DNA from: an uncultured Lachnospiraceae bacterium | Lineage (GTDB): Bacteria; Bacillota; Clostridia; Lachnospirales; Lachnospiraceae | DNA: 63,267 nucleotides | NCBI GenBank assembly: GCA_951800685.1 | Contig: CATOJY010000017.1 | Coordinates: forward strand, 1 to 63,267 | Direction: 5' to 3' | In this document: piece by piece, positions 1 through 7,980 of the stretch | Numbering within the stretch: the stretch's first letter is position 1 | Layout: each line of letters opens with the position of its first letter | Position numbers and translations under genes: made by a program | Notes under the pieces: model-generated | The model's input: only the letters and a program-made list of their open reading frames with translations | Databases searched by the model: none | What the model was told of the DNA's origin: nothing

Positions 1-24
1 AATAAATACCTTCACTTTCCATTC

Positions 25-50
25 GGCCGGCGTTCTGCGGCGGCCTTTTT
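25..50 (+). terminator. Rho-independent terminator of a gene upstream of the window
   Basis: GGCCG (25-29) pairs with CGGCC (41-45) around an 11-nt loop and is followed by five T. It probably ends a plus-strand gene lying before the window. Between here and 293 the sequence is AT-rich; I see no coding signal with a ribosome binding site. Confidence 0.55.
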
Positions 51-293
51 GTAGTGCTTATTTTTCAACCCGTATAAAATTTTCAAAGTTCTCTAATTTC
101 TGCTTGACTTTCTATTTGCAGACTATTGTAATAGTATATCCCGCTTTTCCTGTAGAACACTTTCTCCTGAGTATGTTCCAGAATAACCCGCTGCCATATG
201 CAGCACCGTGGATAACTATCTCTTTTCTTTTATATGAACATTTAAACACTTATTTAAATGTTTGTCAAGAAAAACTCTTTTTTTCCTAATTAC

Positions 294-322
294 AAAAAGT
301 CAGGCTGAACGCCTGACTTTTT
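294..322. terminator. Bidirectional terminator after the first cortex-lytic enzyme gene
   Basis: A 12-bp perfect stem (AAAAAGTCAGGC against its complement) with a 5-nt loop. It has T runs on both strands, so it can stop transcription either way. It lies 6 nt past the stop codon of the minus-strand gene at 328-2163. Confidence 0.85.
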
Positions 323-327
323 GAGAA

Positions 328-2163
328 TCACCCTACAGGAATCCGGAGCGTCTGTCCAATGCTCAGATTATCACTGGTCAATCCACTCGCCCTTTTGATG
401 GCATCCACCGTCGTACCATACCGGTTAGCCAACAGCCACAACGTATCGCCAGAACGCACGGTATAAGTGATATACTGCCCGCCTTGCGACACAGGAATCC
501 GCAGCACCTGCCCGATTTGCAGACTGTCGTTCGTAAGTCCGTTCAGTCTCTTAATCGCATCCACTGTCGTGCCATACCGGTTGGCCAGCAGCCACAACGT
601 ATCGCCGGAACGCACAGTATACGCAACGACATTCCCCGGATCCGGCGGCGTCTGTCCAGGAGGCGTAACATTCTGGTTAATTCCCCGATATGTTTCATAC
701 AACGCGTTCCAGGTCCCTTTTCCTACAATTCCGTCAGCTGCAAGTCCCATCCTCTGTTGGAAAGCAATGACTGACTGCCTTGTACCACTGCCGAAAATTC
801 CATCCTGTGCCGGAGCTGGAATCCCTGGATAGTACTCAGAAATCAAATCAAGCAGATACTGCAATGTAATTACATCCTGCCCAGTTGAGCCCTGCCTGAG
901 CACAGAAGACGGTGGTACGCTGCCAATTCCCAGCGAAGTTCCTTCACTGTTTAGTTCCGCTAATCTTGTGACGGCTGTGTACAAACTGGATAACTTATAC
1001 CATGTGGATTTCCCTACAATACCATCGCTTACAAGATTGAAAATACTCTGAAACCTTGCAACTGCCGCTCTTGTACTTTCCCCGAAGTTCCCTACTGGGT
1101 CGCTAATGGCCGGAATTGCCGGATAATTCTGTCTTATTCTCTTAAGATACGTCTGGATCGTCTGTACATCCAATCCAGTACTGCCTACGCGAAGCGGCGT
1201 ACCCGGATAAGAAGACAACATGTTTGTCATAATATTTGTTTCAGCAATTTCTATATCATTCGGATAATAAGCCCGCAGAATATTGATCGGTGTCCGTCCC
1301 TGGTTCGCCAGCGTGACAGTCCCCCATTGAGATAACCCCTGGCATGTTGATGTCGTACCATTACAGAAAGACGTGAAATAAGGGGCATTCTGCCCTCTTC
1401 TGCGCACGTATTCATTAAAAATTTCATCCACAATTCTGCTGATAGAACTATAAATCGGCCTTCCATATACAAAAGCCTGATCATAAGCGGTGCTGTTGGT
1501 GATATCAAAATCATATCCTTTACTGCGATACCACTCTGTATAGACTCTGTTTAGCGCAAATGTGATGATGGCATAGATATTCGCCCGAAGAGCTGCGTCT
1601 GGCCAGGTAGGATAAATTTCACTGCTGGCAACATTTTTCACATAATCTGGAAAAGAGACCTGCACATTAGAAGCTGCTGATGCCGGTGTGCCCAGATGCA
1701 CTGTAATCGGATTAGGAATCACCACCTGACGAAGCACGTAAGGAGATTCCTCTGCCTCTGCCCCTTCCTGGTTCCGCTCTCCAGCCATACTTACCGCCGG
1801 ACTTCCAATCTCAATCTCTGTCTGTACACTGTTTCGCTGCTGTCCCTGCATCGGAACAAGCATGATCGGCAGCACTGCCGACTCACCGCCATAGACAGGA
1901 ATATTTGAAACATAGAGGGAGTTGAACCCTTCCGCCTGCGCCAACACATTATAACTCACGTAAGGAGTTCCTGTAAAATTCTGATCCAAAGAGAAGCTCT
2001 TGTCCACTGTCTCTAATGGAACCCGTCTCGTCTCCCCGTTTTCATCTGTGGCCAATTCATAGACGCGGTTTTGCTCATCGTCCAATACCGTAACCTGCAC
2101 TCCCTGCAGAGGGACGGCGTCGTGGGCAGTCCTCGCCTGTATGATCAAATAACCAATAGCCAT
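328..2163 (-). CDS. SleC-type spore cortex-lytic enzyme with two PG-binding and two LysM domains
   Basis: Predicted to cut cortex peptidoglycan during spore germination. Order in the 611 residues: an N-terminal beta-rich (transthyretin/carboxypeptidase-regulatory-like) prodomain, about 1-145; a SpoIID-like lytic domain, about 147-310, with the expected catalytic Glu at 182 in SSEIYPTWP; two PG_binding_1 domains, about 322-391 and 421-490; two LysM domains, 515-558 and 567-610. There is no signal peptide, which suits an enzyme made in the mother cell and packed into the spore. Clostridium perfringens SleC is known to be made as a pre-pro-protein and activated by Csp proteases. The motif VVIPNP at 147, at the prodomain/SpoIID junction, is a plausible processing site (inference). 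A shorter paralogue lies at 34540-35805. SleC itself has one PG-binding domain and no LysM, so the C-terminal extension is unusual. The start follows a clear AAAAGGAG. Confidence 0.85.
   Translation of the reverse strand: MAIGYLIIQARTAHDAVPLQGVQVTVLDDEQNRVYELATDENGETRRVPLETVDKSFSLDQNFTGTPYVSYNVLAQAEGFNSLYVSNIPVYGGESAVLPIMLVPMQGQQRNSVQTEIEIGSPAVSMAGERNQEGAEAEESPYVLRQVVIPNPITVHLGTPASAASNVQVSFPDYVKNVASSEIYPTWPDAALRANIYAIITFALNRVYTEWYRSKGYDFDITNSTAYDQAFVYGRPIYSSISRIVDEIFNEYVRRRGQNAPYFTSFCNGTTSTCQGLSQWGTVTLANQGRTPINILRAYYPNDIEIAETNIMTNMLSSYPGTPLRVGSTGLDVQTIQTYLKRIRQNYPAIPAISDPVGNFGESTRAAVARFQSIFNLVSDGIVGKSTWYKLSSLYTAVTRLAELNSEGTSLGIGSVPPSSVLRQGSTGQDVITLQYLLDLISEYYPGIPAPAQDGIFGSGTRQSVIAFQQRMGLAADGIVGKGTWNALYETYRGINQNVTPPGQTPPDPGNVVAYTVRSGDTLWLLANRYGTTVDAIKRLNGLTNDSLQIGQVLRIPVSQGGQYITYTVRSGDTLWLLANRYGTTVDAIKRASGLTSDNLSIGQTLRIPVG
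334..621 (-). repeat. Tandem near-identical LysM repeat inside the cortex-lytic gene
   Basis: Two LysM-coding units (490-621 and 334-465) share the start YTVRSGDTLW and are nearly identical over their first 25 residues. This indicates recent duplication or ongoing gene conversion. LysM binds N-acetylglucosamine-containing glycan. Confidence 0.8.
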
Positions 2164-2228
2164 AAATCTTCATTCTCCTTTTCCATAAAGAATGCGCAGA
2201 CTACTGCCGCACATTCTTTCTTATGGTA

Positions 2229-2256
2229 TAGAGTATGTAGAAATATGGCTATCCGT
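2229..2256 (-). promoter_or_regulatory. Candidate sigmaK-type promoter for the first cortex-lytic gene
   Basis: On the minus strand there is an AC (2256-2255), exactly 17 nt, then CATACTCTA (2237-2229). This fits the known sigmaK pattern AC-N16/17-CATANNNTA. It lies about 65 nt before the start codon. The leader contains an 8-bp hairpin (AAAGAATG at 2187-2194 with its complement at 2212-2219). The paralogous gene has the same arrangement at 34485-34512. Confidence 0.5.
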
Positions 2257-2288
2257 TACATTTCTTTCTGTTTGCTTTCCCTGTTACA

Positions 2289-3956
2289 TTATTGCACGAC
2301 GCCGTCGCCATTTCTCGTCCACACAATCTTCTGGCTGATCATCTGATCGATATCCATACCGATAATCTCAGAAGCCCTGGCTTTCGCGATCCCCTCATTG
2401 GCTGTTCCCAGATTCTTATAGATCTCGTAGGCAGGCTTTCTGTTTCCATTCAGGTCATACAAGCCAAGCGCCAGATTACTCTCCATCTCATGGGCGTCGT
2501 CGGTCTGCCGGAACAACATGAACGCATCTACATCAGGCAGAGAAGCTGCCTTCAGATATCCATACGCAATCGATGCTTCCTGCGCCGCGTCACCGAAACT
2601 AGAAGTATAGCCAATCTCAGCAATCGAAATACTCCTCACCGCCCCAGATGGACTCAAAAACTGTGGTCTGTGCATATAATCGATCAGAATATCAATGTTC
2701 TGCATCGTGATATACGGTGTGGAAAGATTCTCCTTTACCCACACTGCCGGACCATTCCACGCGTAAGGATCATACAGCGGGGAATTATACGGATGATAAG
2801 AAAGACCCCAATCAATATTTCCTTCCCTGTTCATATAATAGTTAAACTGGTCAAGATATTCTTTGGCCAGGAAACTTCCTGGATTCGATTTCCTGTTCCA
2901 CTCCTGGTCAATCGAGTTATAGACATTCACATTGGCATTCGCACTCTTTAACTCATTGTAAAGAAGCCTAAACGCCTTCACATAGATATTGACATTATAG
3001 TCCAGGGAATCTGAACTGCTGTACCACCAGGACGTCCTGGCATTCACTTCATTGCCAATGATCCAATTATCAACTTGTCCGCAGTCGAATCTGCCAGAGT
3101 AACGCTGTCCCAGAAAGGCACCGATCGCCTTGATGTGGTCAGTGCCGGCAGCATCCGCCACATTGAGTGCATAACCCGGACAATCCCCTCCCCTGGCTGT
3201 CGGGTGGATCAAATCCTGGGAGTATTCACTCTTACCACCATTTAACAATACCATGGTGACCTGCATTCCATACACATTGAGACTTCTGATCATGGAGTCA
3301 AACTTACTTACCATCCCCCCGTTAAAGTACCATGTCTTCCCATTGTAGGTAAAGGGAATTGCACCCGGAGCTGAGGCATCGGAACAGATGTCATCCACAT
3401 ACATGTTATAAACTACCTGCTGAACCCCTAACTCCTGCAGTTCTTCTTTGGAAGCCTTCGTCAAATCCGGCAAAATACCTTTAATCCCAGCAGGTTTCCT
3501 TGGCGAAGTATAGGCGGCAACTGCCTCCGGATTGGTGATATAATGTTCGTCACTGATCTGCGTCATCTGTCCGCCCCGCTTCACTGCGACCAGAAACTTA
3601 CGGCTCAGGTTGGAATCTTCCGTGTTATACTGCAGCGGAAAATGTGCCGTAACAGAATTTCCTGCATCCACCGTCGCCACGACTTCACCCGCTGTACCAT
3701 CCTGCCACACTTCATCCGCATAAATATAGAACTTGCCGTCATCACTTGCAGGTACACTGCCTCCATTGATCTGGCATACTACATCCGAACCAGAAATCGT
3801 GCAGGAGTCAATTCCTACCGGACGGCCAGCCGCCTCCGCACGCATCACTGTATGGGGGCTTAGTGCTGCACCGCCCACTGTCATGACCATAGCCGCCAAC
3901 ACCGCTGTCAGGACCGGTGCAATTCTTATTCTGCAGTCTCTTTTGTATTTTCTCAT
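2289..3956 (-). CDS. Secreted DUF5722-like TIM-barrel protein, possible glycosidase
   Basis: 555 residues. The N-terminus is basic, then a hydrophobic stretch ends in an A-x-A-like site (MRAEAAG, about residue 43), so it is likely exported. A beta-sandwich-like region (about 45-150) precedes a long domain that I read as DUF5722, a TIM-barrel family. Two glutamates sit in motifs typical of clan GH-A retaining glycosidases: one in IIGNEVNAR (candidate acid/base) and one in SIAEIGY (candidate nucleophile). No substrate is known to me. The gene precedes the cortex-lytic gene on the same strand, but the 125-nt gap holds a separate promoter, so they need not be co-transcribed. The start has AGAGAGG about 15 nt upstream. 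Confidence 0.7.
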   Translation of the reverse strand: MRKYKRDCRIRIAPVLTAVLAAMVMTVGGAALSPHTVMRAEAAGRPVGIDSCTISGSDVVCQINGGSVPASDDGKFYIYADEVWQDGTAGEVVATVDAGNSVTAHFPLQYNTEDSNLSRKFLVAVKRGGQMTQISDEHYITNPEAVAAYTSPRKPAGIKGILPDLTKASKEELQELGVQQVVYNMYVDDICSDASAPGAIPFTYNGKTWYFNGGMVSKFDSMIRSLNVYGMQVTMVLLNGGKSEYSQDLIHPTARGGDCPGYALNVADAAGTDHIKAIGAFLGQRYSGRFDCGQVDNWIIGNEVNARTSWWYSSSDSLDYNVNIYVKAFRLLYNELKSANANVNVYNSIDQEWNRKSNPGSFLAKEYLDQFNYYMNREGNIDWGLSYHPYNSPLYDPYAWNGPAVWVKENLSTPYITMQNIDILIDYMHRPQFLSPSGAVRSISIAEIGYTSSFGDAAQEASIAYGYLKAASLPDVDAFMLFRQTDDAHEMESNLALGLYDLNGNRKPAYEIYKNLGTANEGIAKARASEIIGMDIDQMISQKIVWTRNGDGVVQ

Positions 3957-4113
3957 ATGCTCTTCATTTTCCTCTCTGTTTTCTGCATCTTATGTGTAAA
4001 ATTTCAAAAAATGCTGTCTTGTTATACGTAATTCTCGTTTCTTTGTCCGTTTACTTTTAATTATAGCTGTTAAAACCTGGATAAGCAACCGGTGTTTTGC
4101 TTTTAATAGAATC

Positions 4114-5031
4114 TTAATCTTTCACTTCTCCTGGATTCACATGCACCATAATATGTTTCACCTTCGGAAATTTCTTTTCGATCGCATCATGTACACGCTC
4201 TGCAATCGCATGAGATTCCCGCAGTTTCTTGTCTCCATCCACTCTGATCTCAATATCCACGTATATCTTATTGCCAAACACACGCGTATGCAGTAAATCC
4301 ACACCCAATACACCCTCCTGCATAGCCGCACATTGCATAAACTCCTTCTCCACCTCTTCTTCACACGCCTTATCCACCATCTTGTTGACTGCATCCATAA
4401 AAATCTCATAAGCCGCTTTTCCAATAAAAAGACAGATTACCACACTGGCGATCGGATCCGCAATTGGAAAACCCAGCCTGGAACCTGCAATACCAATCAG
4501 CGCACCCACAGAAGACAGCGCATCGGAACGATGATGCCACGCATCCGCCATAAGCGCACCGGAATCGATCCTCTTAGCATGTACCTTCGTGTATTGGTAC
4601 ATGCCTTCCTTTACCACAATAGACACAATAGCCGCCGCAAGCGCCAGTCTGCCAGGCACTGCAAGGCGCGTGTAATCTCCTCCAGCAATCTTGCCGACCG
4701 CAGAATAGCCGATTCCCAAACCAGTGACTGCCAGGATCGTCGCCAAAACAATCGCTGCCACACACTCCATCCTCTCATGTCCATAAGGATGATCCTTATC
4801 AGACTCTCTGCCTGATATCTTAACGCCGATTATCACCGCAACCGTACTGAATACATCGGAAGCAGAATGAATCGAGTCCGAGATCATCGCCCCAGAATGC
4901 GCAATGACCCCCGCTAGGAGCTTGAATACGGTGAGTACAAAGTTCGCTACGATACTGACCATGGAAACCCGCATGGCTGTCCTCTCATAGTCCTGTGTAT
5001 CTCCTACCCATTTTTGATCTGTTGCCTTCAT
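4114..5031 (-). CDS. Cation diffusion facilitator exporter under NiCo riboswitch control
   Basis: A 305-residue CDF family proton/metal antiporter that removes divalent cations from the cytoplasm. About six hydrophobic segments precede a cytoplasmic C-terminal ferredoxin-like domain (from about 200). The metal-site motifs are HSASD (HxxxD) in TM2 and HHRSD (HxxxD) in TM5. The open frame extends 24 codons further, but I chose the start at 5031 because GGGAG precedes it and the residues before it do not look like family sequence. The leader carries a riboswitch of the NiCo (czcD) class, which points to Co, Ni or Fe(II) as the inducing metal. Which metal is exported cannot be read from the sequence. 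Confidence 0.9.
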   Translation of the reverse strand: MKATDQKWVGDTQDYERTAMRVSMVSIVANFVLTVFKLLAGVIAHSGAMISDSIHSASDVFSTVAVIIGVKISGRESDKDHPYGHERMECVAAIVLATILAVTGLGIGYSAVGKIAGGDYTRLAVPGRLALAAAIVSIVVKEGMYQYTKVHAKRIDSGALMADAWHHRSDALSSVGALIGIAGSRLGFPIADPIASVVICLFIGKAAYEIFMDAVNKMVDKACEEEVEKEFMQCAAMQEGVLGVDLLHTRVFGNKIYVDIEIRVDGDKKLRESHAIAERVHDAIEKKFPKVKHIMVHVNPGEVKD

Positions 5032-5174
5032 AATAATAAATTCTCCCTTTTCCACTCTTTCCACAGACAAACAAGTACCGCATATCAAAATCTGCACATG
5101 CAACCTATATCACAAGACATACTTTCCTAATATGCATCCTGTTTCATATTATAAGACACTCTTTCCCATAATAT

Positions 5175-5300
5175 AAAAAACACCCGCGTACGCAGTCGTC
5201 AAAACTACTGTCCCGCAGATGTCCTAATCTACTGTCGCCCTATGCGACCCGGCTCCCAGGCTGATCTTAAGCCCCGGCCTGCTCAGTTTGTACTGTATTG
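5175..5300 (-). promoter_or_regulatory. NiCo (czcD) riboswitch with terminator
   Basis: The minus-strand RNA contains, in order, the conserved blocks CUGAGCAGGC, AGCCGGG, GCGACAG and GGGACAG (the last at 5214-5208). Between them lie hairpins such as GUCGC/GCGAC and AGAU/AUCU, and P1 closes by CAAACUG with CAG...UUUUG. This is the four-helix NiCo layout. An imperfect hairpin and a six-T run (about 5199-5175) follow as a terminator, suggesting that metal binding permits read-through into the CDF gene. The class was described for Ni/Co; later work argues for Fe(II). Confidence 0.87.
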
Positions 5301-5369
5301 AGCCAGCTTATCCCTCCAGACAAGATGCGCTCCTGTTGATGCAGTGCAAAGAGATTTCAAATTTTAAAT

Positions 5370-5398
5370 AATATAACATACCGTACCCATAATTGCAA
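5370..5398 (-). promoter_or_regulatory. SigmaA promoter of the riboswitch-CDF transcript
   Basis: On the minus strand TTGCAA (5398-5393), a 17-nt spacer and TATATT (5375-5370). It lies about 75 nt before the start of the riboswitch core. Confidence 0.6.
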
Positions 5399-5753
5399 GG
5401 TATAATGTATAAAGACATTCCTTTCTCTAAATCCATAACCCAAAGTCCACTAGGTATTCCTCTTCTTTATCCTTGCTCTCCACAACACCTGTACGCTTTT
5501 TGATAACATTACAATAATCATTTTCTCTATCCTCCGCTTCGTTTTTTCCTGTCAGTTCTGCTGTCGGCTCTCGTTCCAAAACTTTTTTCAAGATTCTTTT
5601 TTCATCTGAAAGCTGATCCATGCATAAAAATAGTAGATATTTATATATAATACCTCTTCATAGTTGATACCTATTGAGCTTTATGCTAAGATCTCTCTAG
5701 AATTTTATTAAGGTTTTATTACATTATCAGAAGCCTATAACAAGGAGCATGCT
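5399..5753. other. Intergenic region between the CDF promoter and the LysR gene
   Basis: 355 nt with no gene I can support. A minus-strand open frame of 64 codons (5427-5621) has no ribosome binding site and no recognisable domain. The AT-rich 5640-5740 segment probably holds the LysR promoter and autoregulatory site, but I cannot assign hexamers with confidence. Confidence 0.5.
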
Positions 5754-6656
5754 ATGGAAATACGGGTACTTCAATATTTTTTGGCCATTGCCAGAGAACA
5801 GAGCATCATACGGGCCGCCGAATCTCTCCACCTCTCTCAACCCACCCTCTCCACACAGATCAAGCATCTGGAAGAAGAACTGGGGAAACAACTATTGATC
5901 CGCGGAACCAAAGGTTCCCGCAAAATCACCTTGACAGAGGAAGGAATGATCCTTCGCAAGCGGGCCGAGGAAATTCTGGATCTGGTCAGGAAAACGGAAC
6001 ATGAGATTACTCTCTCAGACAATGTGCTCATCGGAGATGTTTACATCGGCGCTGGGGAGACAGATGGTATGCGCCTGCTCGCGAAGGCTGCCGGTAAACT
6101 GAAAGAACTTTATCCCGGCATCCATTACCACATCTGCAGCGGCAATGCCGTCTATGTAAAAGAGCGCCTCGATAAGGGACTGATCGATTTTGGCATCGTG
6201 CTCGGAACCCCTGAGCTGGACAAATATGAAGCGTTGGAACTCCCGGCCAAAGATCTCTGGGGCGTCTTAATGCCGAAGGATTCCCCTCTGGCCACAAAAG
6301 AATCCATTACACCAGAAGATCTGTGGGAACAGCCACTATTACTTTCCCAGCAGGAGTCTGATGGTGGGAAACTTACCCAATGGATGAAGCGTGGACTCTC
6401 AGAGCTAAATGTCACTATGACCTATAATCTGCTGTTCAATGCTTCTTTACTCGTAGAGGAAGGCTTGGGTTATGCCATCTGTCTTGACCGGATCATCAAT
6501 ACTTCCGGAAACAGTAACCTCTGTTTCCGTCCACTCTCTCCTACAATCGAAACAGAAATGTACATGATCTGGAAAAAATACCAGATCTTTTCCAAACCAG
6601 CCGAAAAATTTCTGCTGATGATGCAAAAGCAGCAAACCGCTAACAATTATTCATAG
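5754..6656 (+). CDS. LysR-family transcriptional regulator
   Basis: 300 residues. An N-terminal winged helix-turn-helix (about 1-60, with the typical FLAIAREQSI...AAESLHLSQPTLS pattern) is followed by a linker helix and a substrate-binding-like effector domain (about 88-290). An AAGGAG lies 7 nt before the ATG. LysR proteins usually act as tetramers at a divergent neighbour promoter and respond to a small ligand. Here the upstream neighbour is the riboswitch-controlled CDF gene and the next gene downstream is convergent, so no target is obvious. It stands alone. Confidence 0.88.
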   Translation: MEIRVLQYFLAIAREQSIIRAAESLHLSQPTLSTQIKHLEEELGKQLLIRGTKGSRKITLTEEGMILRKRAEEILDLVRKTEHEITLSDNVLIGDVYIGAGETDGMRLLAKAAGKLKELYPGIHYHICSGNAVYVKERLDKGLIDFGIVLGTPELDKYEALELPAKDLWGVLMPKDSPLATKESITPEDLWEQPLLLSQQESDGGKLTQWMKRGLSELNVTMTYNLLFNASLLVEEGLGYAICLDRIINTSGNSNLCFRPLSPTIETEMYMIWKKYQIFSKPAEKFLLMMQKQQTANNYS

Positions 6657-6885
6657 AATCGTCAACACTTGCCAGGCTTGCAAATACGACTCTCACCAGT
6701 ATACTTAACAGAAAGAAGACGGCAGGGCCGCTGCGCCGCCTGCCCTAAGTATCTTGCATGGATTTTAGCCCAGAAGAAATCCCGGAATCTGAAAGCGATC
6801 TGCACAGATCGCCAGACCATATAAAGGAAGATCATACCCTAATTTCTGCCTATTCTGCTGGTTCAGTTACTGCCAGGACAAGGAT

Positions 6886-6950
6886 AAAATGAGATGTGCA
6901 TAGGAAAACGACCGCACATTTTGTACGGTCGTTCCTAAGCACCTCATTTT
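6886..6950. terminator. Long imperfect hairpin between convergent LysR and lacM genes
   Basis: Outer arms AAAATGAG (6886-6893) and CTCATTTT (6943-6950) enclose an inner perfect stem AACGACCG/CGGTCGTT (6907-6914 with 6926-6933). On the plus strand it ends in TTTT. It sits between two convergent genes and probably serves both. The remaining 6657-6885 shows nothing I can identify. Confidence 0.55.
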
Positions 6951-7014
6951 AGATATTTAACCTGCCTATTTGATAAGGGCATATCAGATTGATGTCTGCT
7001 TCCTTCTCTTCTTC

Positions 7015-7980
7015 CTATTCCTTCACGCCACCGATCCAGAATCCGTATGTAATATCTTCTTCTCCGCTGATATGATAAGCGGGTTCCACATCGGTTCCCC
7101 AGCTGTCGATGCCGCCTACGCCCCGCACAGCACCCAACACTGTCAGAACTGTCCTTCTTGCAGGCGGCAGTTCCTCATGGTGGGTCGCATTTTCCAGCTC
7201 CTGCGCTGTATAGGGAAGACACGCAAAGGCAATCGTCCTGCCGTCTTCTGCAAAGAAGCGAATTCCCGTTTCCCGCTTTTCCTTACAGGAATTGTCCAGT
7301 ACTGTGCTGCGGTACACTTCTACCCACTTCGTCTGCATATGCATCCCGCAGTCCTGCGGCACCATGTAAGGCGTTACCGGAAGGCCTTCGATCTCATAAA
7401 CACCTGGAATACCACCAGCCATTCTATCTGGATAAGTTTCACCGGACAACCCTTCATAACGGTATTTGTCTGCACAGGTCGGCATCACGAACCGCATCCC
7501 AAACACCGGAAGCTGTGGAAGACCCTTCTTGCCTTCATAGTGGACACGAACATGTATATCACCGCCCGCATACACTTCATAGGTCACCGTGACTGACGTC
7601 TGTGGCACTGTCACCGTCTCATAGGTGTAGGTGATCTGCGCCCGGTCAGCCTCTACCGCACCACCATAACCATTATTTGCCGGCGGCATGGGTACCGTCA
7701 CCGGAGTATCATCTATCATAACCGCGATCCCTGCATTTCTGATAAAGCAGTCCGCCGCAAGCCATGTACCGCTCTTTATGCCAAAGCTGCTGCCTCTGTC
7801 ATTGTCTGTCAGTGCACGCCAGAAAGTAGGTGCCGGTGCCCTGTAGAGCCACTCCTTCCCATCACGCACAAGCGACTCCATTCCAATCCTAGTACCAGAA
7901 AAAATATAGGAAAATCCCTCTCCACGCATGCCAATAGTCACATCGCCCACGATGACTTTAAGTTTATTCGTACAATCCAT
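7015..7980 (-). CDS. lacM: Beta-galactosidase small subunit (LacM type)
   Basis: 321 residues matching the C-terminal beta-sandwich (Bgal_small_N) of GH2 beta-galactosidases, with the conserved WRALTDNDRG motif near residue 55. In LacL/LacM enzymes this chain completes the active site of the large subunit, and the heterodimer hydrolyses beta-galactosides in the cytoplasm. Its ATG lies inside the end of lacL with a 17-nt overlap. The Shine-Dalgarno AGGAGGTGA is embedded in the lacL codons for MQEVR, 10 nt upstream, so translation is coupled and stoichiometry can be kept near 1:1. Usual LacM length is about 315 residues, so the gene is full length. Confidence 0.93.
   Translation of the reverse strand: MDCTNKLKVIVGDVTIGMRGEGFSYIFSGTRIGMESLVRDGKEWLYRAPAPTFWRALTDNDRGSSFGIKSGTWLAADCFIRNAGIAVMIDDTPVTVPMPPANNGYGGAVEADRAQITYTYETVTVPQTSVTVTYEVYAGGDIHVRVHYEGKKGLPQLPVFGMRFVMPTCADKYRYEGLSGETYPDRMAGGIPGVYEIEGLPVTPYMVPQDCGMHMQTKWVEVYRSTVLDNSCKEKRETGIRFFAEDGRTIAFACLPYTAQELENATHHEELPPARRTVLTVLGAVRGVGGIDSWGTDVEPAYHISGEEDITYGFWIGGVKE

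Noticed and set aside
104..289. 61-codon plus-strand open frame between the first two terminators
   Set aside because: No ribosome binding site, no domain, AT-rich composition; lies in a gap between terminators.
5427..5621. 64-codon charged minus-strand open frame upstream of the CDF promoter
   Set aside because: No Shine-Dalgarno sequence before its ATG and no recognisable family; it lies in the CDF/LysR promoter region.
7964..7980. LacL/LacM split read as a frameshifted single beta-galactosidase
   Set aside because: The small subunit has its own perfect ribosome site and ATG, and the sizes match known heterodimeric LacLM, so the split is natural.
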